Part shown: in pieces, positions 36,640 through 48,383 of the stretch
How the letters are laid out: the number at the start of each line of letters is the position of its first letter
Numbering within the stretch: the stretch's first letter is position 1
Origin: Chlorokybus atmophyticus
Lineage: Eukaryota > Streptophyta > Chlorokybophyceae > Chlorokybales > Chlorokybaceae
Reading direction: 5' to 3'
DNA: 64,000 nt
Assembly (NCBI GenBank): GCA_009103225.1
Contig: RHPI01002699.1
Coordinates: forward strand, 162,578 to 226,577
Notes under the pieces: model-generated
The model's input: only the letters and a program-made list of their open reading frames with translations
Told to the model about the DNA's origin: nothing
Databases searched by the model: none
Made by a program: the position numbers and the translations under genes

Positions 36640-37329
36640 ACGAGCCGGCACTCTCAGCAGCCACCGCGTATCGTCCTCCTCGTCATGGTCATCGTCAACA
36701 ATGTCTACGACGTCTACAACCCCAACCTCAACCCCACCACCACCACCGCCGCCGCTGTGGCCAGTGTGGGCCTCGGCTACTTGTCTTTGGATTTCAGATC
36801 TATAGTCTTAGCCATAATTAAACCTGAAGCTGAACGTCGGTGGCACGTGACTGAGACTCATCACGGACTCGTCACTTTGAAGAAGTGAAGAAACGATGGT
36901 ACGAAGGAATGGCTATTGCGCCCTATCGGCATACTTTACATTCAGTTATGCGCACATATGCCAATTTGCGAGAGAAAGTGGGACCTACATGGACACATCG
37001 TGTTACAAGCACGTGTGTTCATGTAGGACACGAAGCTTGTAGGAAGTCATACTTTGAAGATGTTGGAAATATCATTTTATTTCAATTGCAAGGCCCCTTT
37101 CAGCAATGATGACATTTGTGGAACCATAATTTATTTACATGTTAAGGTGTGAAGGGCAAATGAACACATGTCGTTAAAAAGTGTCATGAAGTTTACAAGC
37201 TTCAAGATAAATACTCATCCGATTGTGAGGCAGGGTGTGGTTAAACCACATTGATAACATGTATGTTGCTAGCCACAGTATGATGCTTTAACATAATTTG
37301 TTTGTTGGATAACCGCTGTTGGACACAAC

Positions 37330-38160
37330 AGCGCAGCATCGATGACAACGGCAGCAGCGTGCTGCATGCCGTGCATGGGACTATATGCGCGCCAACAAGT
37401 GCAAACTCCAACCCTGAGTGCAGCGACGCAGTAGCAGCCAATCGGATGGCATATTGTTAAGATGGCCTGAGGAGGGAGGGTGTGGGGAAGGGAGGAGAGA
37501 GGGGGAGTCCAAGTCCTGCTGCTGTTGTGACCGCTGGTGCTGTTGCAATGGGCTGCTAACTATGATGGCGCCAATGCTGGTAAGCATGACTGTAACGCGT
37601 TCATGCATGACTAACAGGGGGGTGTAGAGATAGGTGTAGGAGTAGAGTATGTAGCCCAGATGTCGTGTATGTAGCAACGAGGTGCAACGAGGTGTTGTGC
37701 ACAGTGTTGCATGCGTGGTGTGGTCTAAATGGGCATACCCCTCTTGCATATTCTATACATACTACGCCTTAGGATGTCGACATGAGACAGTAAATGGCCA
37801 ATGTTGGCCATTTATGGCAAGCCAGGTTGGCACATACTGCGCATGCTGTGCATGGGACTGTATGCTGCGCGCCAATGGGTGCAAACCCCAACCCTGTCTG
37901 CAGCGACGCAGCGGCGGCCTATCAGACTGCAGAGCCTCAAGACGGCGGGAGGAGGGAGGAGGGAGGGGGAGTCCAAGTCCTGCTGCTGTTGTGTGACCGC
38001 TGGTGCTGCTGCAAATGAGCGCTAACCATAATGGCTCTTATGCAAATCATCATGACTGTTATGCGTGCATGCATGACTAACAGGGGGGGCGTAGAGGTTG
38101 GCGTAAGAGTAGAGTAGGTTGTTGGCAGGCTACTAGGCGCAAAAAGCGTTACAGTATGGG
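37330..38160 (+). repeat. Diverged direct repeats, two main copies plus fragments
   Basis: Copy 1 (about 37365-37765) and copy 2 (about 37830-38140) share TGCATGGGACT.TATGC, AACCCTG..TGCAGCGACGCAG, GGGGGAGTCCAAGTCCTGCT and TGCATGACTAACAGGGGGG in order. Fragments lie at 38885-38995 (CGTGTATGTAGCAA.GAGGTG, GGGCATACCCCTC), 40060-40150 (GGGAGTCC, CTGCTGCTGTTGT) and 40815-40880 (TGCATGCATG...ACAGGGGGG). Non-coding; possibly a non-autonomous element, type unknown. Confidence 0.6.
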
Positions 38161-38238
38161 CCAACAGATATTTTTATAAATAGTTTATAATTAATCAATC
38201 CTTTTCTCATATAACCTTGCTAAGAGAATATAAACACC

Positions 38239-38607
38239 ATGGTGTTTATGTTCTCTTGTGAACCATATAAATATTTTGTCATATCAACTTTGAAACCACA
38301 ATTACTCTTAAACCATTATGTTCTTTCATTAAGATACGGGGCAACATTTACACATGTGTGGGTTGTGAAGGTTGCTTTGAACGTTTTAGATGCCTTCACC
38401 AGGCATGTGAAGGTCAAATACATGATTATGAACGACCTCTTTTTTGTAACCCGCGACAGATACGCCGCCATGACTCGGTTACACCTTGTCAGAAATCACT
38501 TAACCGCTGCAAGGCAGTGTCTTAACGTTTCCGCCATTAGCATAGCATTTAAAGGCGTTGGTTTCGGTGACTACCTACGGCAAACCACTCACGATTGGAT
38601 GCGTTGA
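38239..38607 (+). CDS. Unrecognised 122-codon reading frame
   Basis: Starts ATGGTG after an AT-rich stretch with TTTTTATAAATAG at about 38171 and runs to TGA. The product is Val/Leu/His-rich (KVALNVLDAFTRHVKVKYM), with no family I recognise. It may be chance or a fragment of a degraded gene. Confidence 0.2.
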   Translation: MVFMFSCEPYKYFVISTLKPQLLLNHYVLSLRYGATFTHVWVVKVALNVLDAFTRHVKVKYMIMNDLFFVTRDRYAAMTRLHLVRNHLTAARQCLNVSAISIAFKGVGFGDYLRQTTHDWMR

Positions 38608-41472
38608 GGTCCGGTAACAGCCATTAGGTCATCATGCAATGCATGAGGTGACTATGTAAAGTTCAAGAGCATGAAAGTGATGCTAGTGCAATGCTGTTAA
38701 TAATATTATATATGAGTATGCATGGATCTTATAAGAAAGGGTGCAAAATGTGTTAACATGCTTTCTTCACAATCATACATAAACGTATGTAAGTTGCCAG
38801 ACTTTCATGGCTTCATATTGTGTGCGTTGCAAAATAGCAATTGAGTGCATTGGGTCGAGTTTTGAGCCTGATAGCGTGCCAACAGCCCGTTGGTAGCATG
38901 GTGGTCGTGTATGTAGCAATGAGGTGAGTGTGGTGTGCAGAGTGTTGCATGCATGGTGCGGACCGGATGGGCATACCCCTCTCGCATTTCCTATACGTAG
39001 TTGTGGTTATCTGGTTACATGTACGCACATGTCCCGTATGCAAGCTCCAAATCGAATTGCATCCAATGCACCATTTAACTCTACTAATGAACGCAACATG
39101 CGCTCCTGTAGGTTGCACAAGAACATAGCGCTATGTTTTTCAGCGCTTAATTGTATTGCCGATTCTAGCAGACCCTGTCACTTCAGCGTGATCGCGCAGT
39201 TTACTTTGTTAATGCAATTCAATGACAAATTTAGCCACACCTCGATGGATAGGGTTGATCGCAAGCAAAATTATTGAACAATACCGTATTGTATTGTCGT
39301 GACGAGTGGCAAAAGACTTAATCAACATATGCTTTTGCATATCATACGTGAAGTAACTTTATATTGTATTGCACATGATTGCAATTGTGCACGTTGTCAT
39401 GTGCGGCCAGAATGTTTCCCATTCATAGCTATTGCAATGCAATATGCTACAACCCGTACATTACATGTTTAAAATTGTGATATGAGTGGTGGCGGCTGTC
39501 TGCAGGTGCTGTTTGTTTCACACCATGCATGTTAATATGTGCTTGACGCCATGCATGTGCTTATTATAGCATGCATGTGCTCGTTATAGCATACCTATGC
39601 TTGCACACATGTACAAGTAGCGTCCTTTTTCACACTCACAACAGCACTTTAGGCTAGCCACCACTCGCGGTTACTCGCACATGTTGCGGCATACGGCTGC
39701 AAGCTTCATATGGCAGTACTGGTATGCATTGTGCAAAAAAAACACAGTGCTTATGCAAGGCTTATGCAAGCTGTGTTACGAAGTGTGTGCAAGTGGTCCT
39801 AGTGGGTGCTCGACCGAGGGCACCGTCTGTGAGTGTGGATGGTTTAGATAGCTAATAGTAGTGCCTGCCTTGTTGGCCATGCATGGCAGTGCTTGAAATG
39901 AGGACAATTAACTGTGACCACATGGGGAACACATTGGTTTGACTGTGCGAGGAACGTGGCGCCCACATCGACAATTCGGTTGGCTAAAGGAGTGTACGAC
40001 ATGTTGTGCGTGCGGGTGCATGACTAGTAACAAGAGAGTAGAGACGGTGAGGTGTATGGGAGGGAGCGGGAGTCCATCCTCCTGCTGCTGTTGTTGTCGC
40101 TGCTGCTATGAATTGGCTGTTGACCATGGCGCTTGTGCAAATGACTGCAATGCTTGCCATGTTGGCTGACTATGATTGTTGTTAATTGCGTTATGACTGC
40201 TTGTGAGCCTTGTACGAAGCTGTGCACTAACTGTGCACTAACTTGTGTGTCGTCTACTCTATCCCAACGACTACTTGTGGGGCTGACTCATGACTCACTA
40301 TGCACTCCAACCACGCGTGCAAAAGGCCTGCCGCCGTTAACAACCCTCCCGAGTGCCAGTGCCATTACATCAGCGGCCGCCACAACAGCCACATTCACAA
40401 GCGCAGCACGCACAGCACTCCCCTCACACCCGCCACCAGCCCTGCCTCTGCTGTTTGCTGCTGCTGCTGTCTTGCTTGCCTCCGCAACTGCCAGTCCTAA
40501 CATCTAGCGCCCTGTGGTACTAGGTCCGCTGCTCTTTGCCCTGTTGCTGTGACCATCTGCTTGCCCTGCTGCTCCATCCCCACCCCGCCACATGCACTTA
40601 GCTAGAACACGTAGGTACCTAGTTAGGCTTGCCCCTGAGCCCGCTTTGATTGATAAGTGCTTGTGGCTGCACTGCTGTGTGTGCGTGCATGTTGCTTGTT
40701 ATTATTTGCATGTGCGGGAAGCCCATATATAAAGTGGGCTGTGCCACACATTCGCAACCATGCTGATGCATTTGTAAATTTAAACCACGCCAGCAAACAA
40801 GCAATGAAATAGATGCATGCATGTCTGACAGGGGGGAAGTAGTTGGTAGGGTTAGGGGCAGTAGGGCGGTAGATAGCATGCAGGCGCATGCCTTAACTCA
40901 GTGGTCAAGTTGGTGAGTGGTGGTTGTGGTTGTGGCTTTCCATGTTCACGCAGATTTGCATGTGCGCGTTCCCTTTGCATCTTTACACATTACGTAAATT
41001 GTTGTCGCCCACCTCGCTCTCACCTCCGTAACCATTGCTAAGTTGCTTGGAAACCCAGGAATTGTTCTGGCGTCCAGCCGTTGTATTGGCCGTGCCTATG
41101 TACCACTGTAGTATGGTTCGTGTGCGGTGGCAATCACTCACGCTACAAGCATGAGAGTTTGCCACCGCATATGAACCATATGCTGCAAAAATTCCTACAA
41201 GAACTGGTGCGTGCACTTCGCAGCAGAAGACCAGCAACCACACAGCACGTAGCACAAAGTACATCAACATACTGCACGCATCTGGTTACGGATCAAACAT
41301 GTACAAGTTCTCCATGTAGGAGCACGCTACTTCCGATGATGGCAGCTATGCTAGTTGTTTCAAGCGAAACACAACTTGCAAGCAAGGTGTGTTAGGCAAA
41401 AGGCGTATGGACAAGGGCAACGCAGCTACTGTTGACCAGCCGACAAATAAAAACTGCAAGCCACTAAACAGC

Positions 41473-44400
41473 TCAAGTAACCAGCAGCTTGCCGAGGCTA
41501 CTGATATCCAGAATCTTGATATCGAGGTTCTCGTCCAGCTTGACAATGCCATCAGAAGCATCAATACCAATCAGTTTGCCGGTGTGGCCTCGCAGATCAC
41601 CCGCAAGCACCTTAACCTTGTCGTGCTTCTTCGGCGGCACGAGCTCAAGGTCACCGACACTCACTGTTATCTCCTCTGTTTGCTCCTTCTCCCCGAGCGC
41701 TACTGTACAGCTGCCATTGTCTTGGACCGCACGCACCACGCCAGTTTGTCGCTCATGCGATGGCCTGTCCACAATGACAAGGATGCCCGGCATGGGCCGC
41801 AAGTCTGCAGCACCAACCGCTCCACCCATTCCTGAATTGGACCAACACATTGAGTTTCAGCACAGGCCATGTAATGACAGCAACTCACACACACGCGCAC
41901 GTGCGCACACCATCTACGCACACGTTGCAAGTGTGAGCCACATACCAGGTGACATGATGTCGAGTGCGCCTGCACCCGGCGTCGAGGGAGTGGCAGGGTT
42001 GTAACCGACGGTTGTTGCGCTGGTAAAGCCTGGTGTAGACGGCGTAGCCGGGTTGTAATTCGCCGTGCCAGGATTGTAACCACCTGGCGTTGAAGGCATG
42101 CCATAACCGCCGGCTTGCCCGGGATACGGCGATCGCGCTTCTGCCATGCCAGGTGTGGGGGCATTCCAAGGTGTTTGCGCATCATAAGCCCGAGCCCCAG
42201 GTGTTCCTACACAGAAAGAAAAGCACATAAGCACGTTGTCATACAACTCAAGTACACACTGCTTGAGTAAACTCATTACAACGTGAAAGGGACTGAACTG
42301 GCAACAGCCATACCTGGATTGTGGTCCATGCCAGGGGTGCCTACTGGGGCGTGTTCACTCGGCGTGAAGGGCGGGTACATGTTGTAAGGAGTCTCAGCAG
42401 CCTTGTAGCCTGCAATGGGCCCGCCGGGGCTGTTGCCCCAACCGCCGGGCATCTCATAATCCGAGTCACGAACGGGTGTCGTTGGTCTGTAAGGATGATA
42501 CGGCTGATCTATTGTGTGTGTCGGCGTCTCGCGCACCGGAGTCTTCATGTACGACGGCGTGTCGCGAGCGGGAGTGCGGCTGCCCATAGGCGTGTAGTCC
42601 CGAGCCGGCGTCTGCGGGTACTCTCCAAACCTGCCATGCGACGAGCGGCCCCAACCCTGCTGTTGTTGTTGATGTTGCGGCTTCTCATCTCGGGCGGGTG
42701 CTACAGGCAATTGGTCACGCCTCACGCTAACCGTGCGCATCTGCGATTCCAACTCGAGACGCACGGTGGAATCAGTGGCATCCACAACGCGGCCGGTGTA
42801 ACCCTTCCACGGCCCGGACTTGATCTTGAGGGATTTTCCGATGATAGGGTCTGTGTGATGGCCACGCCCCATGCCATTGCCTTGAAAGCCGCCTCCGCGG
42901 CCAAACCCACCTTGCCTTCCCGGCGTGCCGTGTTGTGTAGGGGAAGGCATCGATCCCGCCATGCCCCCCATCATGCGCGACGGCGTCATAAAGCGTGCCG
43001 GCGACTGAGGCACAAACATGCCGTTGCCGTGCGCAGGAAGGGCCGCGTTGGTGGTCTTTTGCCCGCCCAAAGCTCGGCACAACTTGGCACGCACGCACAC
43101 GATGCCTTGGTTCTCTATCACCTCCCTTGATTGCAGAAACAAAAAACCTTTCTGGATGTGCCGCACTGTGCCCTGCACAACAATACAACATCAACTTATC
43201 ATGCTTGTTGATACAAGTAATGACTGAAGCAATCGACCAACAGATAAGCGCTGCATAAAGCTTGCATCCATGTCTGATACACCAGAAGGGGTAAGAGTGA
43301 GCATGAGGCCTTACCGTCTTATTCTTCATAGCGCCATCAACAATCCGTACGACATCGTCTACAGCAATGGTGTTCATGTAAGCGTCCTGCGTGGTGTACT
43401 TCTTTGAGTACAGCTTGCGCTGAATCTCAGGCAGCCTCACTGTTCGGATATCGGGCCGATCAGGTGTTCCATTATTCGTGAGCACCTGCAGAATTGTTAT
43501 GTCACATACCAAGGCTAAGAGAACAAACAAAACAACCACGGGACACAATTTTGCCAAATACACACTTACAAAAGTCCCATTGTGTGCACACACACCTGGC
43601 AGGCTTCTTTTTCAACTTTGATAATCATTCCGAAGGATGAGTTATCCAGAAGGACAAGGTCATGAAGTTGGAAATTGCCAAAGGTATCGAAGCCGCCAGT
43701 CACTTCTGTACACTCGACCACATCCCGGGCAAACACCTCAATATTCTTCATGGATACATCTGACAGGATGACCAGCACGTTGTTGTGCACGTGCACGACC
43801 ATCCCCGTCTCACTTTCATGACGGCCAGCCAGCACCTTCACGTGGTCCCCGGTGTCAAAGTGCTTGCGCAGCTGCTTGGCTGACAATGAAACCGCTTCCT
43901 GTCACGCACACGCGCAGATCAACATTGAGGTACAAGCAACTTACATGCTTTCCAACTGTTGCAGAGCTGGATTACGCACATGTACACACACCTTGAGGCT
44001 GCCGTCTTTCGCAGAGATGGTGACTTCATCACCATCAACTTGCTCCACTTTGGCTTTGAGCGATATGAGGTCGCCCTCAATGACAACCACTGTGTCGCCC
44101 TTGACAAAAGAAACTTTGGACTGCTGGCCAGTGGGAGGCAGCGCCTTGGACATACCTGTTTTGCCAAGTAAGCAAGCATCGCAACAATTGATGCTACCAA
44201 GGATCATATCAAGTGTCACGTACCCGCAAGATCCATCCCTCCGCCCTCACCGTCGGGGCCTTGGAACTTCTGCAGCTCTTCGTAAGTGGGACTGATGTCT
44301 TTGGTATTCTGAACACATGCACGTTGTTCACAAGTATAAGCGCTGGGCGAGCAGTAAAGCAAGCACTGCAGATGGGGTGAAATACAAAGCATGACAACAA

Positions 44401-46537
44401 CTTACACAACTCTTGAGGGACACGATCTTAATGACGTATCCCTTGTTGAAGCGCTGATTGGCAAAGATTTCATGGTAGTCACCCGTAATGTTATCACGGC
44501 GGCGATCAAGTGGTAGACCGAGGTCTCTGCCATTAGCGAAAAAATAAAGGATCAAGGTCTGCAGAATACAAGTGAAATGCAAGCTTTTCACTTGTATTCA
44601 CAACCAAAGTGCTTGTGAAATAACTTACTTTGCATCCTGTGCGTTGAATAGACGCTGAGGAGGCCGAGGCCTTTTGCGGTTTGCATAATCCTTATCATCC
44701 TGAGAAAGTTGCCAGTTTCAGACACTTGTGACTCCATGTCCATTGATTGCGGCTGAGTTCAACTACATACGCAAACACTTACGGCCTTGGCTGCAATTGC
44801 AGCAAAATCCAAGCGTGGCACAAGCTTCACCGTGCAGCGTTGACGCACATAGTCCACATCAAGAACCTGAAACGCGCCAAAGGTGTCAAAGGTGTAAGCT
44901 CCTGTTCTCCCAAACAGTCAAGAGACTTGAAATTGGACACAATAATCTGTGCACACCTGTCCAAGATCACCCTTGTATGTCCCGTTGCGAATGCGAATCC
45001 AAGAGCCTTCCTGCAGGTTCGCGTCTTTCGCATTCACGTTGAGGACGTCCACCATCTCACGAATGGGAACAAGCTTCGGTGGTTTATAGTAAAACATGCG
45101 CAGACCAGTGGTTGCCTGCCAAGCATACCAACTGAGGATCAAAGCCGATGTAAAGTAAAGCTTGGCTCTATAATGACTTACACAACATAGTCACGTGTGA
45201 ACACATAGTTGCGCCTGTGTAGGCATACAAAATGCTGGCGCATGTCCTCACCGATCGCACATGGGACTCTGCGTATGCCTCAACGTAAACGTATCCCTTG
45301 AGGTGGTCCAGTGCAATTGCGGACTTGATGAGGAGCGGCTCCCCAGCCGCAGCTTTGTCAAGAAATTTCTGCATGAGGCAGGCTGCACCCTCTCTTTCAT
45401 GACCAGTCTGTACCGGGACAAGTTTAGTAGGCCCATAACGCAGCATTGCACAACAATCTCACGCACTGCTGCACGGACTGCTGCACGCATGCACATGCAC
45501 ATACACACCACCTGGGCCTGATATCACCTTGCAGCCGACCATCCACAACTTGGGGTCCTTGACGGAAGGAAACAGACCTTGCTGCTCTACTTCAGAGCGC
45601 TCAGCATCGTCCATCTCCTGATACCTTGCTGACCCGTACCTCTCCTCAATAAACTTCTGGATCTCCTCATCATTGTCCTCCTCTCTGTTGCGCATGTCCA
45701 TGCGTTGATGAACACGAGAGACGGGCTCTGCCAGGCTTCCGGGCAAGTCTGCATCGCGATCATCGATGAGATCCTCCGCGTCCTCCTCCTCTTCTTCCTC
45801 ATCGCTTTCTGCAACTGCGGCAGTATCATCAATGAAGGGATTGGCGCGGGCTCGCTTGCGCCTTGTTGTGCCATCCTCCTCATCATCTTCGTCTTCATCG
45901 TCATCTTCCTCTGCGGCCTCATCAAGAAACTCTGACCTGCAGTACGCAAGGCAACCAACTTTCAGGAAAAGTTTGCAAACAACCTTCAAGGCTTGCACTG
46001 TAGGCATGGGAAAACAGCCAGATTGGCAGTCATATCTTGCAACTGAACTACGCCCAACATCCTGCAAGTATGATACTAGCAACGAAAATTTGCAATGTTC
46101 AAGCACACAAGCCAGCTGGCTGGCGTGCTTTGTATAAGCTATGCATACAGTAAGCTGTTGTAGTTACTATGCTTGACATTGTGCATGCATATTGCGGTCG
46201 GCTAGTAATATTCACAATGCGGTTATTGAGAGAATAGAGCTGCCAACTTCAAGATGGTCTACAAGTTGAAGTAAAGCGATTGAAGCAAAGTGCAGCAGAG
46301 AGCTAAAAGACCAGCAAGACTGAGTTACCGTTTGCGGGATTTCTGCGCTTTAGCTGGTTGCTTGCGTTTTGAGGCTTTAGGCGGCGCTTTCGACGCCTTC
46401 GACTTGCTCTTCTTCTTATCATCCTCATCGCTCGCCTCATCCTCGTCGCTGAACTCCTCGTCCTCCTCGTCCTCCTCCTCCTGCTCCGACTCCTCGTCCT
46501 CGTCGTCGTCAAACCGGCCCTTGCCCTTGCGCGCCAT
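41473..46537 (-). CDS. SPT5: Transcription elongation factor SPT5 (1,136 aa, 14 exons)
   Basis: Exons (minus): 46537-46329, 45936-45528, 45407-45252, 45115-44957, 44866-44783, 44699-44629, 44526-44406, 44308-44224, 44155-43992, 43898-43596, 43485-43315, 43172-42314, 42206-41946, 41831-41473; all in phase, stop TGA. SPT5 (NusG homologue) binds SPT4 and RNA polymerase II as DSIF. Visible: acidic N-terminus (1-160), NGN domain (DPKLWMVGCK, then TGHEREGAACLMQKF...KGYVYVEAYAESHV, about 199-258), several KOW domains (GSWIRIRNGTYKGDLGQ; GDTVVVIEGDL; TGDHVKVLAGRHESETGMV; KSLKIKSGPWKGYTGRV; KHDKVKVLAGDLRGHTGKL), and two repeat regions: TPARD/TPVRE units and GYNPATPSTPG units, the kinase-target CTR. 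Length is close to the human protein (1,087). Confidence 0.95.
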
Positions 46538-48383
46538 GTTTGGGCCGGGCGATGGGGGGCGCAGGTGCTACCTCCCAAGCCCAACAACAACGATAATGAC
46601 AGCAACCAGCTCAACAACACCGCCCACCACAGCAACAAAGCAGCGAACCCTAATTTCTGCCCAGTAGGTTGTTGTCCGCCTTCTCCTTGCTAAATACAGA
46701 CAGCTGGCTAACTGGTCAGCTCGCTAGCTATAGACGGCGTGCGCCGCTCCCCGCTGTCAACAAGCAGGCCGCGGCGGCGGCGATGGCGACGTTGAGCTGA
46801 GCGCTACTGTGCCGTCACTGCACGACCCAGGTTATCTTTCTAACCAAGACACGCTTAGGCGCGAGGAGTGCCACTTCCAGTACGCATGCTGTCCACCAAG
46901 TTCGACTGGTTGGCTTCAGCAGGGTCAATAACAGGCTTGACACTCTTAACAAGTTGTCAATGACAAGTTGCTTCACGGGTTAATCGGCTATCACGTCTTT
47001 AAGGGCTGTACGTGAGGTTGCCTGCACTCCAGGTCCGTCTCGTCTAGATACGTAGGCTTTGGAACTCATAGATGTAGCGCAAAAAATATGTCAAATTTTA
47101 AAAAGATTCACCTCATATGCGAGAGGACATACAACACCCCACCTCTATCAAGGTGTTAAATTGGCAGCTTACTCGCAAATTGACACGGTACAAGGGGTGA
47201 GCATAACGACAATAAGATACGGATGTTCGTACACTGTAATGCAGGACAATTTGCTTAGGAGGTACGCAATGATTAAAGAATTAACCATTGTGTACTTCTA
47301 AGCAATTGTTTCATGACAACGGTTGAAGAGCATAACTCGTTAATATTGTGTGTAAGTTTAGAGGCCTATTGCGTCTGCTTTGCATGTTAAAATCAATCCG
47401 AATGCAATATACTAGCTTTCCAAGTGTTGTTGATGTAATGCGCACTTAGCAACAGAGACACTGGGCATTGAAGCATCACAAGCATCACAACAGCAAGTAG
47501 GCAGGCAACGGAATTAAGGCAAGGTCAGAGCAAACTATGTGCTGTGGCTAAGTGCATGGAATGTGGTGTGCGTATGCGCCTGCATTTTACATGTGGTCAT
47601 GTTGTATGTATGGCATGTGTGCATATGCTTATTAAGATGCACTTGGTTGTATTGATTGCAACTACAAAACTACCAATCGAATATGAACTTCGGGCGAACA
47701 CCCGGAGCCAATAAAACAACATCTATGACGGGGAGTTAATATCTACACATTGTACCATATCACTTCCCACCCCTACTTGTCTACGTCTACTGCTACCGTG
47801 CCGCCGCTATCTAACATTCGGCCCTTGTGCTACCGTTGGACTAGCGCTACTGGCTATGCTTATCCTGCCTTGCACGCACATAGGAGCCCTGCAAACTCAT
47901 TTAGCTTAGTTGCATTGCCGCGTGCGAATGTATGCTTGTGCGAGCTGTGCTACATCTGCTTACTGTCTGGATTTTCTATTTGAACCTATGCTTCTCACCT
48001 TCGCATCAGTTCCCTTATATAGGCAAGAATAACACTTCATAAGAGAAGGTTATGGTGCTGTCCGCAAGCAACTTGCTGGACATAAGTCTGGAACTCGCCT
48101 TACCTCAGTCAAGTTGGTTGGCGTGTGCTTATGATGGCGTGTACTGGGTAGGCAGCTATGCTATCATCTCGTGTATGAGTGTGGGTATGCTTTGCACAGG
48201 CAAAACTGATGGAAAGATTGCATGTGACGCCGCTTGTGCACCGCCGCTCAGCCTATGCAAGGGGTGACCCATGACACAATACGACCAATGCATATGGTAA
48301 TATTGAATGTACAAACTTAACCTAATACTACCCACAACTACTGTACCCAACTCCACTTGCAACTGGCAACACCTAACAGATAA
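46538..48383. other. Intergenic region between SPT5 and CLC
   Basis: About 1.8 kb with no supported gene. The first ~150 bases upstream of the SPT5 start must hold its promoter. Nothing else stands out; the short frames here look random. Confidence 0.5.

Larger units (their letters stand above)
36640..41472. other. Gene-poor region between ARM gene and SPT5
   Basis: Upstream of the ARM gene and downstream of SPT5. No supported gene. Holds a diverged repeat family (see separate entry) and an AT-rich stretch (38160-38350) with a 122-codon frame of unknown nature. Confidence 0.5.

Noticed and set aside
41473-46537. Plus-strand reading frames over SPT5 (for example Ser-rich frame at 45766)
   Set aside because: They are mirror images of the acidic Asp/Glu-rich coding strand.
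47059-47301. 80-codon frame upstream of SPT5
   Set aside because: Short, no motif, AT-rich surroundings; likely chance.
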